In this document: in pieces, positions 25,391 to 33,730 of the stretch
How positions within the stretch are numbered: position 1 is the first letter of the stretch
Layout of the letters: each line of letters opens with the position of its first letter
From: an uncultured Bacteroidales bacterium
GTDB taxonomy: Bacteria > Bacteroidota > Bacteroidia > Bacteroidales > Paludibacteraceae
Assembly (NCBI GenBank): GCA_934728255.1
Contig: CAKVEC010000014.1
Span: forward strand, 1 to 46,613
DNA length: 46,613 nt
Direction of reading: 5' to 3'
The notes under the pieces: generated by a model
Database searches by the model: none
Told to the model about the DNA's origin: nothing
Seen by the model: only the letters and a program-made list of their open reading frames with translations
Position numbers and translations under genes: made by a program

Positions 25391-25477
25391 CATAACAAAT
25401 ACCCCCATTTTAGCCTAAACAATTTTTAACCAATCAATAGAGCAGTAGAGGATATAAAAACATAAGTTGAAAAGTGC

Positions 25478-25510
25478 GGTGGATGTCGGGTGGATGTCGG
25501 GTGGATAGCG
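25478..25510. repeat. 11-nt tandem repeat, GGTGGATGTCG x2 + GGTGGATAGCG
   Basis: Three contiguous units, nearly identical to those after the tolC-like gene (9744) and in the 5' end of the gene at 31272. Confidence 0.85.
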
Positions 25511-25541
25511 TTTCCATGACCTGCCACTCGCCCATAAGCGG

Positions 25542-25651
25542 GTGAGCAGATGAGCGGGTGAGCAGATACTTTTGCAAACTCTATACACATACGCAGGCGC
25601 GGGCGGGTGTGTATTTATAAAAGTTATCTGCTCACCCGCTCACCTGCTCAC
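25542..25651. repeat. Large imperfect inverted repeat
   Basis: Arms 25542-25573 and 25619-25651 pair over about 31 bp, with one A.C mismatch and one bulged base. The 45-nt loop contains a further 7-bp pairing (ATACACA 25583-25589 with TGTGTAT 25608-25614). Each arm is itself an 8-nt-period repeat (GTGAGCAG, ATGAGCGG, GTGAGCAG). Confidence 0.85.
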
Positions 25652-25719
25652 TATTTTCCGGCGGACAAAAAACGGCGTATCGTTTTTGCTTTCATCGGGC
25701 AGTCTTTATCCTGTACCTA

Positions 25720-25750
25720 TTGCGTATATCGTTTTTTTTTCGTAACTTTG
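25720..25750 (+). promoter_or_regulatory. Promoter of the GldA-like gene
   Basis: TTG (25720-25722), 20 bp, TAACTTTG (25743-25750), 26 nt before the ATG at 25777. Excludes the longer frame that starts at 25720. Confidence 0.85.
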
Positions 25751-25776
25751 CAGGCTCAACTCAATTATCCTCACCT

Positions 25777-26463
25777 ATGTCGGTACGCATAGAACATCTG
25801 AACAAGACCATCGGCAAGCAGCAGGTGCTGCGCGATGTGTCGCTGTCGATCCGCGACGGCGAAGTGGTCGGTTTGCTCGGTCCCAACGGGGCGGGCAAGT
25901 CCACGCTGATGAAGATACTCGTAGGGCTGTGGAAAGAAGACAATGCACAATGCACAATTGACGTGCCGAAGGAGATTGGGTATCTTCCGGAGCAGAATCC
26001 GCTGTATGAGGAGATGTACGTGGCGGAATATCTGCAGTTTATGGCAAAATTAGACAAAGAACAAAGAACAAAGAACAAAGAACAATATGCCATAAAAGAG
26101 CGGGTGGAGACGCTGATTGAACGCGTGGGACTGACACCCGAACGGCACAAGAAAATCAGTCAGTTGAGCAAAGGATACAAACAGCGTGTCGGCTTGGCAC
26201 AGGCTCTGCTTGGCGACCCCGATCTGCTGATACTGGACGAACCGACGACCGGGCTTGACCCGAACCAGTTGGTGGACATACGCAGCCTGATACGCGAGTT
26301 GGGCAAAGACCGCACGGTGATACTCTCGACACATATCATGCAGGAAGTGCGGGAGATGTGCGACCGGGTGGTGGTACTCGACCACGGGGAGATCAAAGCC
26401 GATATGCCCATCGGGGAAATAGAGGACTTGGAAGCATTGTTTCACGAGGCAACAAGCCGCTAA
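25777..26463 (+). CDS. ABC transporter ATP-binding protein, GldA-like
   Basis: 228 residues. Walker A GPNGAGKS (near 38-45), Q-loop IGYLPEQNPLYEEMYVAEYL, signature LSKGYKQRVGLAQALL (near 130), Walker B LLILDEPTTGLDPNQ, H-loop LSTHIMQEV. The signature LSKGYKQRVGLAQ and GLDPNQ follow the GldA type found across Bacteroidota, where the complex supports gliding or T9SS-related functions. No permease gene is adjacent. Odd: two segments are made of intergenic-type heptamer repeats translated in frame, DNAQCTID (AATGCAC units, about 25938-25957) and DKEQRTKNKEQ (AAAGAAC units, 26055-26083). Both fall in surface loops, so ATPase function is probably kept. Confidence 0.88.
   Translation: MSVRIEHLNKTIGKQQVLRDVSLSIRDGEVVGLLGPNGAGKSTLMKILVGLWKEDNAQCTIDVPKEIGYLPEQNPLYEEMYVAEYLQFMAKLDKEQRTKNKEQYAIKERVETLIERVGLTPERHKKISQLSKGYKQRVGLAQALLGDPDLLILDEPTTGLDPNQLVDIRSLIRELGKDRTVILSTHIMQEVREMCDRVVVLDHGEIKADMPIGEIEDLEALFHEATSR
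26055..26083 (+). repeat. 7-nt tandem repeat AAAGAAC inside the GldA-like gene
   Basis: Four contiguous AAAGAAC units, encoding KEQRTKNKEQ. As 7 is not a multiple of 3, the units are read in successive frames, yet the gene stays open. Confidence 0.85.
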
Positions 26464-26628
26464 TTGCTTCTTTGAGAGTTCTCCATTAATGACCATACGA
26501 CATTATCGGGTATAAGTTCTCCGTTAATTACCGTTAATTTATCGTTAATTTTGGGAACAAAATGACATCCCGATCCACTTTCAAAGACAGGCATATTAAT
26601 TGTTAATTTTTAATTATTAATTGAACCA

Positions 26629-27645
26629 GTGAGTGAATTTGACATACGACAACAGATGACGGAGAAGGAGCAGGACAACGCCTTGCGCCCGTTGCGGTTT
26701 GCGGACTTTGCTGGACAGAGCAAGGTGGTGAGCAACCTGCGCATCTTCGTAGAGGCAGCGAAAATGCGCGGCGAGAGTCTCGATCATGTGCTGTTGTTCG
26801 GTCCTCCGGGGTTGGGTAAGACGACGCTGAGCAACATCATCGCCAATGAATTGGGTGTGGGGTTTAAGATCACTTCCGGTCCGGTACTGGACAAGCCCGG
26901 AGACTTGGCAGGACTGCTGACCAGCCTTGAGCCAAACGATGTATTGTTTATTGACGAGATTCACCGTTTGTCGCCCGTGGTAGAGGAGTACCTGTACTCG
27001 GCGATGGAGGACTATCGTATTGATATAATGATAGACAAAGGTCCGTCCGCCCGTACGATACAGATTGACCTGAACCGTTTTACCCTCATCGGTGCAACCA
27101 CCCGAAGCGGTTTGCTGACCAGTCCGCTGCGTGCGCGTTTCGGTATCAACTGCCACTTGGAGTACTACGATGCCGACATTCTGGCAGGTATAGTGGAGCG
27201 TAGTGCGGGTCTGCTCGGCGTGCATATAGACAGCCAGGCGGCAGGCGAGATTGCCCGCCGCAGCCGCGGTACGCCGCGTATTGCGAATGCGCTGCTGCGG
27301 CGTGTACGCGACTTTGCGCAGGTAAAAGGCAACGGCGCCATCGACCTCGACATTGCACAATACGCTTTGGAAGCACTGAATATAGACACTTTCGGTCTTG
27401 ACCAGATAGACAACAAGTTGCTCTGCACAATCATTGACAAGTTCCAAGGCGGACCGGTAGGCTTGAACACCATAGCCACGGCGATGGGTGAGGACGCAGG
27501 GACGATAGAGGATGTGTATGAGCCCTATCTGATCAAAGAGGGCTTTATCAAACGCACCCCACGCGGACGGGAAGTAACGGAACTGGCTTATAAGCATCTG
27601 CACAAAACCCCATATCAGAGGGATAACCAGCAGACGCTGTTCTGA
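26629..27645 (+). CDS. ruvB: Holliday junction DNA helicase RuvB
   Basis: 338 residues; the hexameric AAA+ motor that, with RuvA, drives branch migration of Holliday junctions. Walker A FGPPGLGKTT (near 63-72), Walker B LFIDEIHRLSP, sensor GATTRSGLLTSPLRARFG and C-terminal winged helix (AGTIEDVYEPYLIKEGFIKRTPRGR) are all present. It starts with GTG at 26629 (MSEFDIRQ), which matches the family's N-terminus; the next ATG (26656) would cut it. The upstream gap (26464-26628) has CGTTAAT repeats with 10-11 nt spacing (about 26522-26556). The next gene follows after 21 nt. Confidence 0.98.
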   Translation: MSEFDIRQQMTEKEQDNALRPLRFADFAGQSKVVSNLRIFVEAAKMRGESLDHVLLFGPPGLGKTTLSNIIANELGVGFKITSGPVLDKPGDLAGLLTSLEPNDVLFIDEIHRLSPVVEEYLYSAMEDYRIDIMIDKGPSARTIQIDLNRFTLIGATTRSGLLTSPLRARFGINCHLEYYDADILAGIVERSAGLLGVHIDSQAAGEIARRSRGTPRIANALLRRVRDFAQVKGNGAIDLDIAQYALEALNIDTFGLDQIDNKLLCTIIDKFQGGPVGLNTIATAMGEDAGTIEDVYEPYLIKEGFIKRTPRGREVTELAYKHLHKTPYQRDNQQTLF

Positions 27646-27666
27646 AAATAATTTGTAAATTGAACT

Positions 27667-28398
27667 ATGTATCGGGCGGTTTTTATAGATTGGGATGATA
27701 CGATCGGGGATTGGATCCATGTGGCAAGAAAGTCGCAGAACGAGTTGTATGACAAATACCGGTTAAAAGAGTGGTTCGAGACACCCGACGAGTGGTTCGA
27801 AAAATACAACACGCACAACACCGAACTATGGGTGCGTTATGGCAAAAACGAGATTACCAAAGACTATCTGTATCTCGACCATTTTCTGTTCCCGCTCTGC
27901 CAACAGATAGGTATCACCACGGATATGGCACCGAAACGCCTGCGCGAGATGGCAAAGAAGATGGCGGACGACTATGTCTATCTGACCAATACCTATTGCC
28001 GGCTGATGACTGATGCAGAGGAGGTGGTGCGCTATCTGGCGGGCAAATATCCGCTGACGGTGGTCAGCAACGGTTTTGTAGAGTGCCAGCACTACAAAAT
28101 GGAACATACTGGACTCCTACCCTATTTCAAGCATATCGTGCTGAGCGAGGAAGTGAATATCCAGAAACCCAATCCGCAGATATTCGACAAAGCCATAGAA
28201 ATGAACCGTGCGGAGATACCCGACTTGCAGAAAAGCGAAGTGATTATGATCGGCGACAGTTACACCAGTGATATAGCAGGTGCCAAAGCGGCAGGAATAG
28301 ACTCGCTATGGGTGCTGAACGGCAATGCCACTGAGCAGCAGAAGCAAGATGCCACGTATATAGTCCCCCGTCTGCGCGATGTAATGACTCTATTATGA
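27667..28398 (+). CDS. HAD-superfamily hydrolase, YjjG-like
   Basis: 243 residues. Motif I DWDDT (residues 8-12; Asp8 nucleophile, Asp10 acid/base), an alpha-helical cap, motif II VVSNG, motif III Lys in IQKPNP, motif IV MIGDSYTSDIAGA. The arrangement is that of non-canonical purine/pyrimidine nucleotidases of the YjjG type, but substrate cannot be set from sequence. It is probably transcribed with ruvB (21-nt gap). The downstream grpE has its own sigma-54-like promoter just after this stop. Confidence 0.9.
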   Translation: MYRAVFIDWDDTIGDWIHVARKSQNELYDKYRLKEWFETPDEWFEKYNTHNTELWVRYGKNEITKDYLYLDHFLFPLCQQIGITTDMAPKRLREMAKKMADDYVYLTNTYCRLMTDAEEVVRYLAGKYPLTVVSNGFVECQHYKMEHTGLLPYFKHIVLSEEVNIQKPNPQIFDKAIEMNRAEIPDLQKSEVIMIGDSYTSDIAGAKAAGIDSLWVLNGNATEQQKQDATYIVPRLRDVMTLL

Positions 28399-28421
28399 CA
28401 TTTTGGCAGCAAAGGACACAT

Positions 28422-28438
28422 TTGGCATACCTATTGCG
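28422..28438 (+). promoter_or_regulatory. Sigma-54-like promoter upstream of grpE
   Basis: TTGGCATACCTATTGCG contains TGGCAT, 5 nt, TTGC with GG and GC exactly 12 bp apart, as in -24/-12 promoters. It lies 45 nt before the grpE ATG. No TAnnTTTG box is seen in this gap. Confidence 0.55.
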
Positions 28439-28482
28439 TAATAAAAAGCGGCGATGTTGCCACCTAATAGAAAGGACAAGTT

Positions 28483-29094
28483 ATGAGTAAGAAACATAAA
28501 CACGAACAACATAAAATGGAAGAGAATAAGCAGGAGCAGACCGAGGCTACACAGCCGCAGGTAGAGAAAGAGGAAAAGACACAGCAACCGGAAGAACAGG
28601 CACAACCCAAAACGGAAACTGCGAAGGAGACCAAGCAGGAGCCGCAAGAGGATGTGGCTGCACTGAAAGCACGCATCGTGGAGTTGGAGGACAAAAACCT
28701 GCGTATGATGGCAGAGTTTGACAACTATCGCCGCCGCACCAACAAGGAGAAACTCGACCTGATGGAGACCGCCGGTGAGAAGATCTTTACGGAGATGCTG
28801 TCGCTGATAGACGACTTTGAGCGTGCCAACACGGCTATGCAGAAGACCGAAGACGTGAACAGCCTGCGCGAGGGTGTAAACCTTATTTATCAGAAGTTTA
28901 TCAATTTCCTCGGCAAGCACGACGTACACGCCATTGAGACAAAAGATGCCGATTTCAACACCGATGAGCACGAGGCGATCACGACCTTTGCAGCCGGCGA
29001 AGACAAGAAAGGTAAAGTGGTGGATTGCACACAAAAAGGTTACAAACTCGGCGACAAAGTGATCCGTTTTGCCAAAGTGGTTGTGGGAGAATAA
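28483..29094 (+). CDS. grpE: GrpE nucleotide exchange factor
   Basis: 203 residues; releases ADP from DnaK. The first 65 residues are charged and rich in Glu/Gln/Lys (low complexity, about twice the length of this part in many homologues), followed by the coiled coil (ALKARIVELEDKNLRMMAEF), DNYRRRTNKEKLDL, then the beta domain with IETKDADFNTDEHEAI and the tail GYKLGDKVIRFAKVVVGE. Start MSKKHKHEQ has AAGGA 8-12 nt upstream. Next is dnaJ after a 96-nt AT-rich gap. Confidence 0.97.
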   Translation: MSKKHKHEQHKMEENKQEQTEATQPQVEKEEKTQQPEEQAQPKTETAKETKQEPQEDVAALKARIVELEDKNLRMMAEFDNYRRRTNKEKLDLMETAGEKIFTEMLSLIDDFERANTAMQKTEDVNSLREGVNLIYQKFINFLGKHDVHAIETKDADFNTDEHEAITTFAAGEDKKGKVVDCTQKGYKLGDKVIRFAKVVVGE

Positions 29095-29096
29095 GA

Positions 29097-29181
29097 GATA
29101 ATTTGTAAATTAGGAAATATGTAAATTTATGAATGCTTTGGATATTTACAAATTTCCCGATTTACACATTTACAAATTTGA
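29097..29181. repeat. AT-rich inverted repeats between grpE and dnaJ
   Basis: Repeated ATTTGTAAATT / AATTTACAAAT-type segments on either side of a centre near 29138 give partial self-complementarity (for example AATTTGTAAAT at about 29100 and ATTTACAAATT at about 29148 and 29167). Probably a transcript-folding or processing element. Confidence 0.6.
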
Positions 29182-29190
29182 TATTGGACT

Positions 29191-30357
29191 ATGGCAGAGA
29201 AAAGAGATTATTATGAGGTGCTGGGTGTGGACAAGACCGCAACAGCCGAAGAGATAAAAAAGGCGTACCGCAAGAAAGCGATACAATACCACCCCGACAA
29301 GAACCCCGGGGACAAAGAGGCGGAAGAGAAATTCAAAGAGGCGGCGGAGGCGTACGAGGTACTCTCCGACCCACAGAAACGTCAGCGTTATGACCAGTAC
29401 GGCTTCGCCGGTATGGGCGGTGCAGGCGGATTCAACGGCGGACAAGGGATGTCTATGGAAGACATATTCTCGCAGTTCGGCGACATTTTCGGAGGTGCCG
29501 GTTTCGACCTTGGCGACCTGTTCGGCGGCGGACGTAGCAGCCGCAGCAGCGGCGGACAGCGTGTACGCAGAGGTTCGGACTTGCGCGTAAAAGTGAAACT
29601 GACGCTCGAAGAGATAGCCAAAGGCACGGAGAAGAAGATCAAAGTGCGTAAGTTGGTGGCTTGTCCGACCTGCCACGGCACGGGCAGTGCAGACGGCAGT
29701 CAAGGTGATGTATGTCCGACCTGCAAAGGAACAGGTCGTACCGTACGTACCCAGCGCGGTATCTTCGGTATGATGCAAGTGCAGGAGGAGTGTCCTACCT
29801 GCCACGGCGAAGGGCGTATCATCAAGAACAAATGCCCGAAATGTGGCGGTGAAGGGGTTATCCGCGACGAGGAGATTATTACCATCAATATCCCCGCAGG
29901 CGTGTCGGGCGGTATGCAACTGACCGTACAGGGCAAGGGTAACGCTGCACCGCACGGAGGCGTACCGGGCGACTTGCTTGTACTGATAGAAGAAGAGGAG
30001 CACAAAGATTTCGTGCGCGACGGCAATGATTTGGTTTACAACCTATTGCTCGATATGCCAACGGCTGTATTGGGCGGACAGGTACAGATACCTACCCTGA
30101 CGGGCGATGTCAAGATCACCATCACTCCGGGTACGCAACCGGGCAAGGTACTGAGAATGCGTGGCAAAGGTCTGCCCGCTATCGACCAGTACGGACGCCA
30201 GATGGGTACAGGCGATTTGCTTATCAACGTGGGCGTTTATATCCCCGAAAAACTCTCGCGCGACGAGAAAAAACTGATTGAACAATTGCAATCCAGTCCG
30301 AATATAGTCCCCGGTTCGGCAGACAAAAAGAACTTCTTCAAGAACCTGTTCGGATAA
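29191..30357 (+). CDS. dnaJ: Chaperone DnaJ
   Basis: 388 residues; co-chaperone that stimulates DnaK ATPase. J domain with HPD at 34-36, Gly/Phe-rich linker (GFAGMGGAGGFNGGQG, then FGDIFGGAG), four CxxCxGxG zinc motifs (CPTCHGTG, CPTCKGTG, CPTCHGEG, CPKCGGEG), and the C-terminal peptide-binding domains. It is followed with zero spacing by a TTG-started gene in the same frame. Confidence 0.98.
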   Translation: MAEKRDYYEVLGVDKTATAEEIKKAYRKKAIQYHPDKNPGDKEAEEKFKEAAEAYEVLSDPQKRQRYDQYGFAGMGGAGGFNGGQGMSMEDIFSQFGDIFGGAGFDLGDLFGGGRSSRSSGGQRVRRGSDLRVKVKLTLEEIAKGTEKKIKVRKLVACPTCHGTGSADGSQGDVCPTCKGTGRTVRTQRGIFGMMQVQEECPTCHGEGRIIKNKCPKCGGEGVIRDEEIITINIPAGVSGGMQLTVQGKGNAAPHGGVPGDLLVLIEEEEHKDFVRDGNDLVYNLLLDMPTAVLGGQVQIPTLTGDVKITITPGTQPGKVLRMRGKGLPAIDQYGRQMGTGDLLINVGVYIPEKLSRDEKKLIEQLQSSPNIVPGSADKKNFFKNLFG

Positions 30358-31275
30358 TTGAAAAAGAGTATCCTGTTTATACTGCTGACTTTGAGCAGTG
30401 CGGTATCCGCCAAGGTGCCTATCGAGGAGCCGCATTTAGGCGAACCTACGGGTATAGCCCCCGCCTATTTCGGTCCGAATGCCCTGCCGATACCCGATAT
30501 GCTTGATGGTCGTACAGAAAGCCGTCTCCATCTTGAATTGGCGGGGGACGGCTATTTCGGTTTTCAGAAAGACCGGACGGCAGACCTGTTTGCACGGGTA
30601 TATATTCCCCTGTTCACAGACAGGGTGAACCTGACGCTATGGATGCCCGTACAGGAATGGTACACGATGACACCGGAGCGGCAACGGGTATGCCGGTTGC
30701 AGGATACGGTGGCAATCAGCGGACACGAGGCGGGCGATGTGTATATATCAACGGATATTCAGTTGCTCAAAGCACGCAAATATGCGCCGGACATTGTGTT
30801 GCGGGCGGCAATGAAAACCGCCAGCGGAGGCAGTTTCGGCAAAGCACGCTACTATGACGACCCCGGGTATTTCTTTGATTTAGCCATCGGCAAATCGCTC
30901 TATTTCGGACGAGGAAAGACATTCCCCTATGCGGATACAGAGGACGCCAAAGTGGAACTGCGTTTTGCCGGCAGTGCGGGTTTTCTATGCTGGCAGACCG
31001 ACAACGGGCGGCAGAACGATGCAGTGATGTACGGGTTGCAGATGTTGCTCAGGACACAATATGTATCGTGGCGTACCACGTGGGGCGGCTATGTAGGTTG
31101 GGAGAACGACGGCGACCGCCCAATGAGCATCAAGACCTGCATAGCGGGACATATCTGCGATTTCGAACCGTTTGTGCTATACCAATACGGCATCAAAGAC
31201 TATCCGTTCCACCAACTGCGAGTGGGATTGGCATACCATATCAACATCCTCAACCGCACGAAGAAACAACGATGA
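30358..31275 (+). CDS. Exported, probably outer-membrane, protein of unknown function
   Basis: 305 residues if translated from the TTG directly after the dnaJ stop. This start gives a complete signal peptide (KKSILFILLTLSSAVSA); the next in-frame ATG, near residue 47, would remove it. The mature part has alternating aromatic strands (FAGSAGFLCWQTDN, QYVSWRTTWGGYVGWEND, PFVLYQYGIKDYPFHQL, LRVGLAYHINIL), suggesting a small beta-barrel. No family recognised. Overlaps the next gene by 4 nt (ATGA), so the two are co-translated. Confidence 0.75.
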   Translation: MKKSILFILLTLSSAVSAKVPIEEPHLGEPTGIAPAYFGPNALPIPDMLDGRTESRLHLELAGDGYFGFQKDRTADLFARVYIPLFTDRVNLTLWMPVQEWYTMTPERQRVCRLQDTVAISGHEAGDVYISTDIQLLKARKYAPDIVLRAAMKTASGGSFGKARYYDDPGYFFDLAIGKSLYFGRGKTFPYADTEDAKVELRFAGSAGFLCWQTDNGRQNDAVMYGLQMLLRTQYVSWRTTWGGYVGWENDGDRPMSIKTCIAGHICDFEPFVLYQYGIKDYPFHQLRVGLAYHINILNRTKKQR

Positions 31276-33644
31276 AACGTAGGTGGATGTCAGGTGGATA
31301 CTTGGTGGTTGCTATAGTTCAGACTATGGCGGCAGCCCCCACTTTCGGTGTGGACAGCGCAAGCAGCAAGTTCTTCCGAGAATGGTATCAGTGGGGCGAA
31401 TTGAACCACTACTTGGACAATATGTCCGACTATGTTACCTACGAAGCGGAGACCACCGGCGAATGGTCTTTGCCCGACCAACAGGTATTTTCCGTTCGCG
31501 GCAACAGTTTCCGTTGGAACAAATACTACTATCAGGGGTTTCGCACAGACTCCCGTTTTCAGGAAGGCGGGACGCTCCTCTATACGGATATGCAGGAACA
31601 CTCATTGGCATTGGACTATGAGAGAGGCAGGCTCTATTTCACGCCCGACAGTCTGCGGAAGAACAGCCTTCACCTGAGCGGGAACATCGGCGGTGCTGGC
31701 GGTATCTCGCCCGGTACGGCGCAGATGATACATTGGTTCCACAAGACGGCTTCCGACAGGGCTTTGCTGCCTATCACCGAGCGGGCGCATATCCTCGGTG
31801 CGGGGCAAGCGTCCGTAGGGTATGGTATTCCATACAAAGGGCGCACGCTGTATCAGCACCTGTATGCCCACTACGGGCAACGCAGACAGGTATCGTGTGA
31901 TGAAACGGGTATCAATGGTACATACGACGCACCCTATTACAAGGTGCAACTGACGGGCGAGTTGCCTATGCCGCAGGGTGCATGGTCGCTCCATTACCTG
32001 TTCGGGGCACAACACCGCACCGATCTCTATTCGGAATACACCTACTCGCAGCAGGAACAGGCTACTGCAACGGAGTACTCGTTTTCGGTTTATACCAAAC
32101 GCGATACGTGTTTCACCACCGGCCTGACCTATGCTTTGCACGATATACTCCACAACGACCGCACGTTTGAGCGCAATATCATTGACCAGGACGGCGAAGG
32201 ACTCGAACCGTGGTATGCCGACGGGCAGACACACGAACTGAGTTGGGCGGTTAATTACCGGCTGCCCATTCTGCCGTGGCTTTCTTTCCATCTTGATGCT
32301 TACAACTCATTGGTGTATTTCCGCCCCGAAGCCACGCAATGGCAGAACCGCTTATACGTCCAATATGCCGATTCGGCAAGGACAGACTACTACGATTATG
32401 TATTTCTGTCGCACGCTTTCTGTGCCGGTCTATTAGAGAACGAAGCCCGTTTGGAAGCCAGGAAGCAGGTACTGAAATGGCTGACTATCCGTGGCGGAGC
32501 GGCATTGACCTTGGATGGTATCGTCCTGCGGGACAAACACTTGATTATGCCCTCGTGGGAAGCCGAAGCGGCAGTGGCGTTTCACCCTGCCAAATGGTTT
32601 GATGCAGAGATTATCATAGGCAACTATCGCACCCGATACGGTATGAATATGGTGCAGTTGCTCAGCAGCGACTATATGAATACCGGTATATACTATGCCG
32701 GTTCGGGACGGCAAGCCAACCGAATGGGCGGAGCGTATCTGTCGATAGACAAAGGACTGCCGCAACCGCAGTATGCCGTATTGGATATACCTATACGCTT
32801 TACGATTGCCAATCGGCACGAGATAGCCGTTCTTTCCACGGCGCGGAAATACTACAACTGCCAGACAATCGCTTATGCCGACGGTTCTGAGATTGGAGCG
32901 GATGCGCAGTATATCTTGACACACCGCCCGATAATGAAAGAGGCGGGGTTCTTCTACAACACACCATTCTATATGTCAAATACCATTCGCTATACCTACC
33001 GCGGGCGAAAGGTGTTCTTCTCGCTCTCGTGGCAGAGTTACCAGATGTCGGGTACATCACTAATAGGCAACGGCGTTTTGGCAAACAACGTGGACGCTTT
33101 GAGTTACACAATGGCGAATGCAAGCACGTACCGGAATGCCAATAACCCGACATCGGAGGTGCGCAGCCTCGGACGGTTAGACCAAGACCGTGCTTATATC
33201 TGCCGTCTGCAATTAGGAGCGAACATCACGCAGAACTGGGGCTTGTCGGCTAATTTTCATTTCAAAGACGGCACACCCATTGCTAATTATCTGACCGAAG
33301 AAACTACCACGGCTACAGGCGACAAAGACATAGTGGTCTATCCCGGAGATACAAAGGGTATCAACGTGGCGGACGGGCATTTCGGGAAACGCAAAGATGC
33401 TTTTTTCAATTTGGATATCCGGCTCCGATACAGAGGCAATATCAATATGCGCAATCAGACATTAGATACCATGGGTGCTGTCCCATTTGAAGTGCAACTG
33501 AGCGGCTATAACCTGTATGATTTCGGCACGGAATTACAGGAATACAGTTTCGACCAATGTCTGCCACAGAAGCGCAATGCGATGACGCTCTGTATTCCAC
33601 GCGGATTTATGCTTCAGGTACGAATAGGATTAGGGAAACAATAA
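31272..33644 (+). CDS. Large outer-membrane beta-barrel protein
   Basis: 790 residues from ATG 31272. Signal peptide about 1-25 (MKRRWMSGGYLVVAIVQTMA). Long series of aromatic-rich strands and a C-terminus ending FMLQVRIGLGKQ, as in outer-membrane barrels. It looks like a TonB-receptor-sized barrel, but I see no plug domain or TonB box, so transport is not claimed. It is coupled to the preceding gene. The first codons contain 11-nt intergenic-type repeats (31281-31302), encoding RWMSGGYL. The stop is followed after 14 nt by 11-nt repeats (33659-33691). Confidence 0.8.
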   Translation: MKRRWMSGGYLVVAIVQTMAAAPTFGVDSASSKFFREWYQWGELNHYLDNMSDYVTYEAETTGEWSLPDQQVFSVRGNSFRWNKYYYQGFRTDSRFQEGGTLLYTDMQEHSLALDYERGRLYFTPDSLRKNSLHLSGNIGGAGGISPGTAQMIHWFHKTASDRALLPITERAHILGAGQASVGYGIPYKGRTLYQHLYAHYGQRRQVSCDETGINGTYDAPYYKVQLTGELPMPQGAWSLHYLFGAQHRTDLYSEYTYSQQEQATATEYSFSVYTKRDTCFTTGLTYALHDILHNDRTFERNIIDQDGEGLEPWYADGQTHELSWAVNYRLPILPWLSFHLDAYNSLVYFRPEATQWQNRLYVQYADSARTDYYDYVFLSHAFCAGLLENEARLEARKQVLKWLTIRGGAALTLDGIVLRDKHLIMPSWEAEAAVAFHPAKWFDAEIIIGNYRTRYGMNMVQLLSSDYMNTGIYYAGSGRQANRMGGAYLSIDKGLPQPQYAVLDIPIRFTIANRHEIAVLSTARKYYNCQTIAYADGSEIGADAQYILTHRPIMKEAGFFYNTPFYMSNTIRYTYRGRKVFFSLSWQSYQMSGTSLIGNGVLANNVDALSYTMANASTYRNANNPTSEVRSLGRLDQDRAYICRLQLGANITQNWGLSANFHFKDGTPIANYLTEETTTATGDKDIVVYPGDTKGINVADGHFGKRKDAFFNLDIRLRYRGNINMRNQTLDTMGAVPFEVQLSGYNLYDFGTELQEYSFDQCLPQKRNAMTLCIPRGFMLQVRIGLGKQ
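31281..31302 (+). repeat. 11-nt repeat units inside the 5' end of the 31272 gene
   Basis: AGGTGGATGTC and AGGTGGATACT, matching 9744 and 25478. They are translated as part of the signal peptide. Confidence 0.8.
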
Positions 33645-33658
33645 AGTATCCTATGCAG

Positions 33659-33691
33659 AATCACCCACTAATCACCCACTAATCACCCACT
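33659..33691. repeat. 11-nt tandem repeat, three units of AATCACCCACT
   Basis: Three perfect units in the 86-nt gap before the O-antigen ligase-like gene; reverse complement AGTGGGTGATT belongs to the 18425 family. Confidence 0.9.
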
Positions 33692-33730
33692 CTTGCAATG
33701 ATAAGCACATAGTAAAATCCGTGAAAAAGT

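Larger units (their letters stand above)
25327..25776. other. 450-nt intergenic region with repeats and a large inverted repeat
   Basis: Contains 11-nt repeats at 25369-25390 and 25478-25510, a long inverted repeat at 25542-25651, and the gldA-like promoter at 25720-25750. No credible gene is seen. Confidence 0.75.

Noticed and set aside
26617..27720. 367-codon open frame on minus
   Set aside because: Antisense to ruvB; composition follows from RuvB codons.
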